Of a stretch of 62,018 nt of DNA, positions 5,879 through 13,277 are shown one piece after another. Source of the DNA: a virus; the IMG/VR virus record IMGVR_UViG_3300035228_000644, positions 1 to 62,018 of that record; one strand, written 5' to 3'. A program made the translations under genes and the position numbers. The number at the start of each line of letters is the position of its first letter. Positions within the stretch are counted from its first letter, which is position 1. Below the pieces are notes generated by a model. The model was not told the origin of the DNA. It made no database searches and saw only the letters and a program-made list of their open reading frames with translations.

Positions 5879-7995
5879 GCGATTTGCTCAATAAATGCGT
5901 TAAGGATGGTCTTGTTTGTCATTTTAGAACCCATGTGTTTTTTAAATGCACGAGCGAGTTCTGCTTTGGTGGCAACTTCGGACTTTTGTTTTACCTCAAG
6001 ATCTAAAGTTCCTAGTCCAGTATTTTTATCGGGCATATAGAATGCCTCAGTAAATCCTGCACTTTCTTTAATGGAAGCAAAACGTTCCTTTCTCCACTGC
6101 TTATCGATTGCATCAAATTTATCATATGCAATTTCTCTAATCAGTTTAGATAAATCACCTTTACTACAAAGACGAATACCAACCCAATTATAATCAGTAA
6201 TCTCACGATAGAATGATACTATCTCTTTTGTAGTTTCATATGGATGACTTGAGATTCTACGGGTATATCCAGTTTCAGGATCGCGAAGAAAAAATACTTT
6301 ACCCCGAGTGTGGCATAGGTATTGATACCGATATTCTCCAGCGCGATAGTAATGATCTTCAGCAAACTTATGAATGTAACTCATAGGATTTGCTTCACCA
6401 TCAGTCAAACAAATAACATTTACTTTACTAACTCTTTCAATCTTTTTAAGATTAGAAACAATTTTACGAGTGCAATATACTGCTTCGGCAAGAGGAGTTC
6501 CGCCAAGAGTATACTCTGAAAAATAATTTAGACGCCATCCATTCATAGCAAACACCTGAGTATATACTAATTGCATAGACTTCTCAAGAGATTGTCTATT
6601 TTGACGAGATGAAAAGAATTCAAGCAGACGAAAATCTGAAGAAATTCCTAACTCATTTTCATTCTGCATGATATTAAGATCATCATTCTGAATATGATAT
6701 CCATGTCCAGATTGGAAAGCATATACTCGAAATGGAATTCCAGATTTTTTACAGAACCAGATGAGATTATAAGTTTGTTTCAGGGTATCAAGCAATTGAT
6801 TACCCATGGAACCAGACCAATCAAGATACATTATAAGACCATGATTTTTACCTTCAGGAACTACAGTGACTCTTTTAAAGATGTCATCATTATATTTGTA
6901 AGTGTGTAGTTTGTTGGTATCAAGAACACCTGTTTTAGAAGTTGCTGAACGACGGTACTCTTCAGCAGATTTTTTCATGTCAAACTGCTTACACAAATAA
7001 TTGACAGTCTTCTGTGTATCTTTTTTAAATGAATTGTAATTATCAACAGCATACTGAACATACTCTCCCCAAGTGCGTTCGGGATCATAAAAATGTCCTT
7101 GGAGTTTTTCTTGAATTGTTTTAAAAGGAACAATTAAATCTTCAACTTTAGGATTAGGAATTGAGAGATATACCCATTCCTTAGCATTGTCATCTACAAG
7201 AGTCTCAAGTGCTTCTGCAAGTGCATCATTAGTTACACATTTGGTTTCATCAGCGTCACCCCCATAAGAAGGTGTATCTAAATCTGTATCACTCTGCTCA
7301 ATATCTTCTCTCCATTCACTCTCACGCCTTGCTGCCTCTTCAAGCATCTCTTCGTGAGTCATCTCCTCATAGTCATCACTATCAACAGGGTTTATTTCTT
7401 CCTCACGATCTGCTTGTGCTTGACCATCTTCTGTTGATGGCATCATCATCTCTTCTTTATGATCCTGTTTTTCAGAACAATATTCATACAATTCTTTAGA
7501 AAGATTAACTACCTCCCTAAAGGTTTTAGTTTGATCTGCACGACGGACCCATACCATCTCATCATCAGAGAATGGAATACTAGGATTACCTTTGAAATAA
7601 AGATTGATACGATCAATCAATGAGAGTGTTGTGGGATCTTCATGTTTTACACCAAAGAAGTCCTCATTCCACAACTCTTTATATCCCTCAAAAAAAGATT
7701 TACGGAGACCAGGATAGGTTACCTTCATCATACGTTCGATACGAGCATCCTCCAGAACATTCACAAATGCCTTTGAGGCACCACTGTAATCCTCATTAGG
7801 AGTATACAGAGCATGTCCTACCTCATGCCCCACCAGAAGGTCATAAACGGTATTAGAGGCAGTCTTCCAGATAGGGAGGATGAGCAGACGTTTATCAACA
7901 TCAAAGCACGCGGTACTAACCTTACGATGCTCTACAGTCAGGTTCTCTGTAGCGAGTAGTTTGGCAAGAGTGCCCTTGACTTCCTGAGTGTTCAT
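5875..7995 (-). CDS. cobT: CobT-like VWA protein with an HExxH site
   Basis: 706 aa. The N-terminal region holds HEVGH at residues 57-61 and a downstream LEDARIE near 81-87, together a zinc-peptidase-like H-E-x-x-H plus Glu arrangement. An acidic linker (about 165-260, rich in Asp and Glu) follows, then a von Willebrand A domain with MIDAS motif DWSGSM at 392-397 and CLTDGEAN near 530. Acidic linker plus C-terminal VWA is the CobT layout; CobT and relatives such as ViaA act with MoxR/CobS AAA+ ATPases. The partner ATPase is encoded downstream at 4068-5147. Whether the HExxH is proteolytically active cannot be told. Transcription probably starts at the extended -10 promoter within 8012-8027. 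Confidence 0.88.
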   Translation of the reverse strand: MNTQEVKGTLAKLLATENLTVEHRKVSTACFDVDKRLLILPIWKTASNTVYDLLVGHEVGHALYTPNEDYSGASKAFVNVLEDARIERMMKVTYPGLRKSFFEGYKELWNEDFFGVKHEDPTTLSLIDRINLYFKGNPSIPFSDDEMVWVRRADQTKTFREVVNLSKELYEYCSEKQDHKEEMMMPSTEDGQAQADREEEINPVDSDDYEEMTHEEMLEEAARRESEWREDIEQSDTDLDTPSYGGDADETKCVTNDALAEALETLVDDNAKEWVYLSIPNPKVEDLIVPFKTIQEKLQGHFYDPERTWGEYVQYAVDNYNSFKKDTQKTVNYLCKQFDMKKSAEEYRRSATSKTGVLDTNKLHTYKYNDDIFKRVTVVPEGKNHGLIMYLDWSGSMGNQLLDTLKQTYNLIWFCKKSGIPFRVYAFQSGHGYHIQNDDLNIMQNENELGISSDFRLLEFFSSRQNRQSLEKSMQLVYTQVFAMNGWRLNYFSEYTLGGTPLAEAVYCTRKIVSNLKKIERVSKVNVICLTDGEANPMSYIHKFAEDHYYRAGEYRYQYLCHTRGKVFFLRDPETGYTRRISSHPYETTKEIVSFYREITDYNWVGIRLCSKGDLSKLIREIAYDKFDAIDKQWRKERFASIKESAGFTEAFYMPDKNTGLGTLDLEVKQKSEVATKAELARAFKKHMGSKMTNKTILNAFIEQIA

Positions 7996-8008
7996 CCGTC
8001 TCTCTTGG

Positions 8009-8233
8009 TTACCTTGTAATTATAGCACTATCGTCAAGGTGTGGGGAAACTACAGGGACACTTTGATTACTGTCCCAGTGGCGGATCACTCCAGCAATAA
8101 TGAAAAAATTAGTAATGAGATAACTAAAAAACACGAGAGATCGTATAACAACAATAGCATTGTCATACCTCTCGGTCTTCTCATCAGAGAACGAACCCAA
8201 GGCATATTTCCAAACCCTCAATATTTTTTTCAC
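8009..8233 (-). CDS. small membrane protein
   Basis: 74 aa with a GTG start that overlaps the glutaredoxin-like stop (GTGA). A basic, amphipathic N-terminus (KKILRVWKYALGSF) leads to a hydrophobic segment at about residues 27-49 (single membrane span), then a polar tail. I do not recognise a family, though the fully coupled start and normal composition support expression. The last codons overlap the promoter of the CobT-like gene. Confidence 0.72.
   Translation of the reverse strand: MKKILRVWKYALGSFSDEKTERYDNAIVVIRSLVFFSYLITNFFIIAGVIRHWDSNQSVPVVSPHLDDSAIITR
8012..8027 (-). promoter_or_regulatory. extended -10 promoter for the CobT-like operon
   Basis: Minus-strand TGCTATAAT (8027-8019) is a perfect extended -10, about 24 bases before the CobT-like ATG. 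A CTTGACGAT block just upstream is too near to be its -35 but is identical to the -35 region of the gp55 promoter. The site overlaps the 3' end of the 74-aa gene. Confidence 0.5.
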
Positions 8234-8466
8234 ACAAGCATTCCTTTCTCTTGTAGGAAATGTAATGTGTCATGCATGTTGCCAACGTGCTTATAACCTA
8301 AAGAGACCTGAGGATAAGTTGCTCCTTCACCAAATTCATTTTCAAAAGAACGTTGAGTAAAGTGCTTATTAAGTTTATACTCTAAAAACTCTCCACCAAG
8401 AGAATCTAATAGTGCCACCATACGCTCGCACTCTTGACTATCGTTAGAATAAATTACTGCTTGCAT
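8230..8466 (-). CDS. glutaredoxin-like protein lacking the first active-site Cys
   Basis: 78 aa from the ATG at 8466 (a TTG at 8481 is in frame but not needed). Glutaredoxins reduce disulfides using glutathione through a CPYC site. Here the first strand AVIYSNDSQECERM aligns SQEC with CPYC, so the N-terminal Cys is Ser and only the second Cys remains. The cis-Pro segment YPQVSLGYKHVGNM, which contacts glutathione, is intact. This variant may bind glutathione without dithiol activity, or serve as a scaffold. The gene overlaps a 49-aa Cys-rich ORF upstream and the membrane protein gene downstream. Confidence 0.82.
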   Translation of the reverse strand: MQAVIYSNDSQECERMVALLDSLGGEFLEYKLNKHFTQRSFENEFGEGATYPQVSLGYKHVGNMHDTLHFLQEKGMLV

Positions 8467-8603
8467 TTGCTTTTTAACCAACAGGGTTTACATAATGAAT
8501 TTTTATATTTATTTTTGGATGAAACATAGCATCCGACTTGAGGACATTGATTTGCTGGTATCATTTTACCGCACCCAATACACTCAGTTTCCCACATCTT
8601 CAT
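8454..8603 (-). CDS. 49-aa four-Cys (zinc-ribbon-like) protein
   Basis: The frame MKMWETECIGCGKMIP...LCKPCWLKSKCKQ has two CxxC knuckles (CIGC at residues 8-11, CKPC at 38-41) about 26 residues apart plus extra Cys, typical of small zinc ribbons. The ATG (8603-8601) overlaps the stop of the preceding 43-aa gene by ATGA, and its TAA lies 13 bases inside the glutaredoxin-like gene. Such phage proteins often bind nucleic acid or host RNA polymerase, but no specific role is supported. Confidence 0.72.
   Translation of the reverse strand: MKMWETECIGCGKMIPANQCPQVGCYVSSKNKYKNSLCKPCWLKSKCKQ
8506..8513 (-). promoter_or_regulatory. possible late promoter AATAAATA
   Basis: AATAAATA on the minus strand, 40 bases before the glutaredoxin-like ATG and inside the 49-aa gene. 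It fits the T4 late consensus, but a chance match in AT-rich sequence is possible. Confidence 0.35.
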
Positions 8604-8731
8604 AACAATACTTCATTGGGATTGAGATTTTTTACAAATTGCACAGGATCTTTTTCAGACTTGTGTACCCAATGATAGCGCATACACTCGAATATAGGAT
8701 CCCATGTGGGGACACAAACATAATCAGTCAC
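8600..8731 (-). CDS. 43-aa hypothetical protein
   Basis: GTG start at 8731 with a strong GGAGG site 5 bases upstream, located inside the last codons of the 104-aa gene. The product (MTDYVCVPTWDPIF...NPNEVLL) contains Trp, Cys and His residues but no known domain. Its TGA overlaps the ATG of the four-Cys gene. A strong SD and coupling at both ends make it credible despite its size. Confidence 0.68.
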   Translation of the reverse strand: MTDYVCVPTWDPIFECMRYHWVHKSEKDPVQFVKNLNPNEVLL

Positions 8732-9038
8732 GTTGCCTCCAGTCATCAGGTTTGTCTCTTCCGAACCATTCTTTTATATCGTCAGCATCAGCAAATCCCG
8801 TTTTGTGATTGGATGGGTCGGGATCACCTAGTCCCATCCTATTCAGAAAATCGTCGGTACTACCTTCTTCAATTTCTTGAGAAGATTGTCTTCTTGCTTT
8901 TTGCAACCAATCTCTGGCAAGTGTATGAGACTTAGCAAGTTTCTCTGCCCATATCATATCGTCAAGTTTTACCTCTTCACCATTTGCAATACATTTACAA
9001 ATGAATTCTAAGCGCAGTCTGTACTGTGTAGAAAGCAA
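8724..9038 (-). CDS. hypothetical protein, alpha-helical and charged
   Basis: 104 aa from TTG at 9038, chosen because AGGAG lies 8 bases upstream; a TTG at 9053 would add five residues but lacks a site. The first 50 residues (RLRLEFICKCIANGEEV, then DDMIWAEKLAKSHTLARDWLQKA) look helical, followed by an acidic, Asp-rich tail ending in DDWRQRD. I have seen similar proteins next to gp46 in cyanophages but know no function. A late-type promoter lies upstream at 9061-9068, inside the end of gp46. Confidence 0.75.
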   Translation of the reverse strand: MLSTQYRLRLEFICKCIANGEEVKLDDMIWAEKLAKSHTLARDWLQKARRQSSQEIEEGSTDDFLNRMGLGDPDPSNHKTGFADADDIKEWFGRDKPDDWRQRD

Positions 9039-9060
9039 AAGTTTTCTCCTCAACCAAGTT

Positions 9061-9068
9061 TATTTAGG
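9061..9068 (-). promoter_or_regulatory. late promoter candidate CCTAAATA
   Basis: CCTAAATA on the minus strand, 23 bases before the TTG of the 104-aa gene and overlapping the gp46 stop region. It matches the CTAAATA form seen before gp19 and other structural genes. Confidence 0.45.
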
Positions 9069-10785
9069 ACTCATCCGACATCTTTGAAAAATCATTAATC
9101 TTTTCAAACTTCAGTGTTCGCAAGAACTTATCAACAAGAATGTCACCTTTATGTGAGATAACAAAGACATTAGTATCATTTCCGAGACTACGAAGAATCT
9201 GAAGAAGTTCACCTGTACCTGACGCATCAAGAGAACTATCAAAAACTTCATCAAGAATCAAAAGATTTGTAGCAACACTATTCTTCATCCTAGCAACTTC
9301 ACGCCAAGTAAACAATAATGCCAAATCAATTTTTTGCTTCTCACCTTCAGAAAATGATGAGTATGAGAACTCATCTCTGAAACGACTCTTAATGACTTCA
9401 TTAAACTCTTCATCCAATGTAAAGTTGACAAAGAAATCCATTGACTGAAGATACTTATTAATCAATTGATTAAAGATAGGGACATACTTTTTGATAATCT
9501 GACTTTTAATACCAGAGTCTTTCAACAAAGTTCCAACTACTTGAAACTCATCTAAACATTGATTGACTTCAGAACAATTTTTTTCTGTATCATCATATTC
9601 TTTTTTAAATGCAAATAAAATTTCTTCTTCCTGATCGATGTTTGGTCTGCTTTGTTGTAGATTGGTAATTTCTTTTGTGATTTCAAGATTCTCCATCTCA
9701 AGACGAACAATTTCTCGTTCAACTGCAGTAGCATCACTACGAACTTCATACAACATTGCAGAAGTTTCTTCCATCTTACTAACAATATCTACTGCTTCAG
9801 TAATATCTTTAGTGAATTCTTCAATCTCAACAGAAAGAGTTTTACCAGATTTTATTAGATCGGTAACTTGATTTTTTTTAAATGCGCTACTAATATCTTG
9901 CGTACATGTAGGACAAACATCATGACCTTTGAAGAACTTCAAATCTTTAGCAATTAATTTTAGTTCTGATTTTTTATCTGATTGACTTTGACGTAATCTT
10001 TGAATAAACGTTTTTTGATTTGTAGAATCTTCTACCTGTTCTTTAAGAATAACAATCTCATCCTTCTTTTTTTTATGCTGAACACCCAATTCAACAACAC
10101 GATTAGCATTTTTATTATATCTACTACGTTTTTCTTCTTGACGATTCTCATTCACTTCAAGTAAAGAACCAATCAATTTTTTCTGACCTTCGAGTTTCTC
10201 TTTAGACAACCGAAGCATATGACCACAATCATTACTTTGACTTTGTGCTGTACGAATTCTATCTTTCAATAAAGAATTCATGTTTGAAAATATATTAATA
10301 TCCAACAAGTCTTCTATCACCTCTCTCCTATGACCAGCAAGCAATTGCATAAAAGGAACAAATGTGCTAGATCCAAGAATGACAACTTGAGTAAATGATT
10401 TATAATTAAGTTTTAATACCGACTGCTCAAGATATTTTTGCGTATCTTTAGCGGCAGCATCTTGATCAACAAGTTTATTATTTTTATACAGTTCAAATGC
10501 ATTTGGTTTAATACTCCTAAACACACGGTATTCATCTCTACCAATAGAAAAACAAACTTCAACTTTAGTTCCCTTTTCATTAATAGAATTTACTAATTGA
10601 TTTTTGTTAATTTTGCGAAATGCTTTTCCAAACAAAGCAAAACACAGAGCATCCAACATAGTGGATTTCCCTGCGCCATTAGAACCTACAATAAGTGTTG
10701 ATGAAGACTCGCAAAAATCAATCTCAGTCCACTGGTCTCCTGTTGAAAGAAAGTTTTTCCAGCGAATAGTCTCAAATGTAATCAT
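9064..10785 (-). CDS. 46: recombination endonuclease subunit gp46 (SbcC/Rad50-like)
   Basis: 573 aa, close to T4 gp46 (560 aa). With gp47 it resects DNA ends for recombination-dependent replication. Walker A GSNGAGKS is at residues 34-41; a coiled-coil middle contains the zinc hook CPTC near residue 290; the ABC signature FSEGEKQKIDLAL and Walker B LLILDEVFD lie near the C-terminus. The start overlaps the stop of the DUF3110-like gene by ATGA, and gp47 lies further upstream, the same 47-46 arrangement as T4 with one small gene between. Confidence 0.96.
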   Translation of the reverse strand: MITFETIRWKNFLSTGDQWTEIDFCESSSTLIVGSNGAGKSTMLDALCFALFGKAFRKINKNQLVNSINEKGTKVEVCFSIGRDEYRVFRSIKPNAFELYKNNKLVDQDAAAKDTQKYLEQSVLKLNYKSFTQVVILGSSTFVPFMQLLAGHRREVIEDLLDINIFSNMNSLLKDRIRTAQSQSNDCGHMLRLSKEKLEGQKKLIGSLLEVNENRQEEKRSRYNKNANRVVELGVQHKKKKDEIVILKEQVEDSTNQKTFIQRLRQSQSDKKSELKLIAKDLKFFKGHDVCPTCTQDISSAFKKNQVTDLIKSGKTLSVEIEEFTKDITEAVDIVSKMEETSAMLYEVRSDATAVEREIVRLEMENLEITKEITNLQQSRPNIDQEEEILFAFKKEYDDTEKNCSEVNQCLDEFQVVGTLLKDSGIKSQIIKKYVPIFNQLINKYLQSMDFFVNFTLDEEFNEVIKSRFRDEFSYSSFSEGEKQKIDLALLFTWREVARMKNSVATNLLILDEVFDSSLDASGTGELLQILRSLGNDTNVFVISHKGDILVDKFLRTLKFEKINDFSKMSDES

Positions 10786-11030
10786 GGGGGAACAATCAGA
10801 TCGTCTTTGGATATGACAGTATAAACATATCCATATTGGTTACAGTTAACAGCAATAACAGTTTTATCAACTTCTATAATTTCTAATTCATCTTCGTAAT
10901 CATCTGCATTTAAAAGATTTACATAACGTTCAGCGTCATCTCGTTCCTCAAACAAAGTCACAGTTTTTGTACGTGCTTTGCTGTTTATAGCATAGATGCC
11001 GCCTGAGTTTTTATCTGTTAAAACAAACAT
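10782..11030 (-). CDS. DUF3110-like protein between gp47 and gp46
   Basis: 82 aa. Its layout (FVLTDKNSGGIYAI..., then KTVTLFEERDDAERYVNLL, then an acidic Asp/Glu run, then a beta-hairpin end) resembles DUF3110, a small family I know mainly from cyanobacteria where a FEDEDDAxRYAxxLEAQDF core is typical. The match is by pattern only. It is fixed between 47 and 46: the ATG at 11030 abuts the gp47 stop and its TGA overlaps the gp46 ATG. In T4 this slot holds different small genes, so a role in end processing is guesswork. Confidence 0.75.
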   Translation of the reverse strand: MFVLTDKNSGGIYAINSKARTKTVTLFEERDDAERYVNLLNADDYEDELEIIEVDKTVIAVNCNQYGYVYTVISKDDLIVPP

Positions 11031-12065
11031 TTAAATTTCCGATGCTTCCATATACAGAGACCTCATTACATTTTTCACATTTGATTTATTAACTTTGAGG
11101 TCAATATCATCTATGTAGTTATCTAACAATGTCATTGTATCTTCGGTTTCCAGAACCTCAGAACCAGAATCAAGTTCAACACTTAGATCCTCAATAATTT
11201 TGAGGTCTCCAAGACCCATGTCTTGTAGTTGACTTACAGCATAATCAAACTTAGCATAGTCACCTTTGTTTTCTACAATTAATTTAACGTAAGATCCTTT
11301 AAGGTCTTCTTCGTTAGGTAGGGTAACCCCGTTATTATAATAGAGTTTATGGAAAATGTCAAATGGATTTTTATAGAAAGTAGTTTTTAAAGTTTCTGTG
11401 TCAAATACATGGAACCCTCGCTTACATCCATAGTCATTCCAATATAGTTGATAAGGATTACCAAGATAATTTACATTCTTCTTGGTTGATTTCATATGAT
11501 AGTGTCCCGAGAATACTTTTTTAAACTTAGAAAAGGCATTCGAGTCCATACCATGTTGCATTACATGACCAGGATGAGCTTCAAAACCATTTAGTTCTAG
11601 ATGACCCATGCATACTTTTGCTTCGGTACTTCCTACTTTTTCCAGAACTTCTGTACGATTCTCATCGCAAATCCAAGGGAGAAGGAGTATAGGAAGATTG
11701 TCATACACAAGAGTGGTAGGGCTAGTGATGACGTTGATGTTGTTGTATTCTCCAAGTAACTCACTTGGGGCGTTAACTCGTAGAGTATTTTTGTAATAAA
11801 TATCATGATTTCCTACAAGCATATCCATACTGACACCTCTTTCCTGGAGAGGTGTAAACCACATCTCCTTTGCTGCTTCAAGAGACATAAAGTTGATAGA
11901 ACGTCTCTTGTCAAAGGTATCGCCAAGACAGATAATTTTAGATATCTTATGCGAATCAATAAATGGAAGAACTACTTCCCCATAGAATTTTTTATAATGA
12001 TCAATAAAGGATTGATTGTCATTGCGAACACCAAAGTGTTGATCGGTTATTAATAAAAGTTTCAT
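11031..12065 (-). CDS. 47: recombination endonuclease subunit gp47 (SbcD/Mre11-like)
   Basis: 344 aa, T4 gp47 size (339 aa). It supplies the Mn-dependent nuclease of the gp46/47 complex. The five phosphoesterase motifs are readable: ITDQHFG at the N-terminus, CLGDTFDKR, VGNHD, CMGHLEL and FSGHYH, which together form the two-metal site. The ATG overlaps the cupin gene stop by ATGA. Identification is secure. Confidence 0.96.
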   Translation of the reverse strand: MKLLLITDQHFGVRNDNQSFIDHYKKFYGEVVLPFIDSHKISKIICLGDTFDKRRSINFMSLEAAKEMWFTPLQERGVSMDMLVGNHDIYYKNTLRVNAPSELLGEYNNINVITSPTTLVYDNLPILLLPWICDENRTEVLEKVGSTEAKVCMGHLELNGFEAHPGHVMQHGMDSNAFSKFKKVFSGHYHMKSTKKNVNYLGNPYQLYWNDYGCKRGFHVFDTETLKTTFYKNPFDIFHKLYYNNGVTLPNEEDLKGSYVKLIVENKGDYAKFDYAVSQLQDMGLGDLKIIEDLSVELDSGSEVLETEDTMTLLDNYIDDIDLKVNKSNVKNVMRSLYMEASEI

Positions 12066-12529
12066 GTGTCAATTCTATTATTTTTTGATACTTCCCAAGA
12101 AAAACTTAAAGTTACTCTAGGTTCTACAATTTGAGGTTCGTGATAAACACCTTTAGGTATAAAAATACTATCACCAGGATCTACAGTATAAGATGGACAA
12201 TCATCAAATTTGTAAATAACAGATCCAATAGCAGAAACAATTAAGACATCCATAACATCTTTATGTCGTCCATAGGTTGCACTACTATTACCCAAAGATG
12301 AGTAGACATGCATCTGTACAATGTTTTGAGAATCCTTAACTTCGTCGTAAGCAGTTCTAATAGAACCTGGAGCAAATTTACTATGCATTGCAAAGGTTGG
12401 GGGAATTAATGGTGTGTCTGCAATAAAATTTACAGCACCATTTTCAAAATCAAACGCTAGTTTTTTTATTACATCAGACCATTCAATAGATCTTACAATC
12501 TTAAAATGATTTCGAGTAAATTTAATCAC
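12062..12529 (-). CDS. cupin/JmjC-like putative 2-oxoglutarate oxygenase
   Basis: 155 aa with a GTG start (12529) that lies within the last codons of the preceding 44-aa gene. The double-stranded beta-helix pattern includes YGRHKDVMDVLI with H89-x-D91, the second half VDPGDSIFIPKGVYHEP with H130, and a closing VTLSFSW. H-x-D and a distal His are the iron ligands of JmjC-type hydroxylases and Cupin_4 proteins, which act on proteins such as ribosomal subunits. No substrate is evident. It shares its transcript with gp47 and gp46, so infection-stage expression is probably early or middle. Confidence 0.75.
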   Translation of the reverse strand: MIKFTRNHFKIVRSIEWSDVIKKLAFDFENGAVNFIADTPLIPPTFAMHSKFAPGSIRTAYDEVKDSQNIVQMHVYSSLGNSSATYGRHKDVMDVLIVSAIGSVIYKFDDCPSYTVDPGDSIFIPKGVYHEPQIVEPRVTLSFSWEVSKNNRIDT

Positions 12530-12656
12530 TAGATTGGTTTTCCTTTTCTAGGTCCTTAAGTCTTTTGCGCCAGTAACCGCGTTCATTGTCATCTCTGCAG
12601 GGACTATCTTTTTGGACTGCATCGCGCAATCTTTCTTGATCAGTTTTCTTGGTCAT
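12522..12656 (-). CDS. 44-aa charged micro-protein downstream of gp55
   Basis: MTKKTDQERLRDAVQ...KDLEKENQSSD is a highly charged, helical peptide. Its ATG (12656-12654) overlaps the gp55 stop by ATGA, and its TAA lies 8 bases after the cupin GTG. The core DSPCRDDNERGYWRKR is compact and unlike random frame shadow. T4 has a small coactivator (gp33) that pairs with gp55, but this peptide is much shorter and I see no basis to equate them. Function unknown. Confidence 0.7.
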   Translation of the reverse strand: MTKKTDQERLRDAVQKDSPCRDDNERGYWRKRLKDLEKENQSSD

Positions 12657-13189
12657 CGTTTTGAGTTCATCTCCACACGGGACTTGATCTGATTATAACC
12701 TGTATCTGTGTCTCCGTCAACCGTAAACACATGGTCATATCCAGACTTCTCAAGAATCTTATCTTTGATATCTAACTGACGTTTCTCTTTTGCAATTCTC
12801 CTTAGGAATGCATAGTACACAATTTGTGTGAAGTATGCAAACGGATTTTTAGATTTTGCTGGATTAAAGTTATCAATATACTGAATACAATTTTCGATAC
12901 CATCACAAACCATATCATCTTTATACATGTAGTTGATAAAGTTCGGTCTGTATGATAGGTGTGTAGCAATTTTTAAAAAACAACTACCAATATAATTTCC
13001 TACTCTAGGTTTATTTTCACTCTTCCACTTTTTTAAGAAAGCAAACTCTTCATCCTGATCCATCTTAGCGAGTTCAGGAAATTCTTTTATAGCAGCATTA
13101 TACATATTCTGCCGATAGTCTACAATAGCAGCAAGGAACTCTTGATTATCAACGTAATGCTGTTTTTGTTTTTTTACAGTTGTTTTCAT
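12653..13189 (-). CDS. 55: late-transcription sigma factor gp55
   Basis: 178 aa, matching T4 gp55 (185 aa). It is a minimal sigma-70-family factor that directs host RNA polymerase to TATAAATA late promoters. Characteristic stretches are YVDNQEFLAAIVDYRQ at the N-terminus, CDGIENCIQYIDNFNP, then NPFAYFTQIVYYAFLRRIAKE (region 2, -10 recognition). Its own promoter is a sigma-70 type with extended -10 (13211-13238), fitting expression by unmodified host polymerase before late transcription. Many late-type promoters in this window are its likely targets. Confidence 0.95.
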   Translation of the reverse strand: MKTTVKKQKQHYVDNQEFLAAIVDYRQNMYNAAIKEFPELAKMDQDEEFAFLKKWKSENKPRVGNYIGSCFLKIATHLSYRPNFINYMYKDDMVCDGIENCIQYIDNFNPAKSKNPFAYFTQIVYYAFLRRIAKEKRQLDIKDKILEKSGYDHVFTVDGDTDTGYNQIKSRVEMNSKR

Positions 13190-13203
13190 ATGGTTACTTG
13201 CTT

Positions 13204-13238
13204 TGTTTATATTATAACATACTTGACAAGATCGTCAA
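13204..13238 (-). promoter_or_regulatory. sigma-70 promoter of gp55
   Basis: Minus strand: -35 TTGACG (13238-13233), 16-base spacer, -10 TATAAT (13216-13211) preceded by TG at the extended -10 position. Predicted start about 13204, 15 bases before the gp55 ATG. This is the best host-type promoter in the window. Confidence 0.75.
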
Positions 13239-13240
13239 GT
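13221..13240. promoter_or_regulatory. inverted repeat across the gp55 -35 element
   Basis: ACTTGAC-N6-GTCAAGT, a perfect 7-base inverted repeat, covers the -35 hexamer and upstream spacer. A repressor or activator site is one reading; the other is coincidence of two TTGAC-like half sites. Confidence 0.45.
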
Positions 13241-13277
13241 CTCTGTAGAATAACCATGTGAGGGTTCAAGACAAGTT

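Noticed and set aside
8009-8233. CTTGACG at 8032-8038 as a proper -35 for the CobT-like promoter
   Set aside because: Only 7 bases separate it from the -10, far from the usual 16-18; kept only as a shared block.
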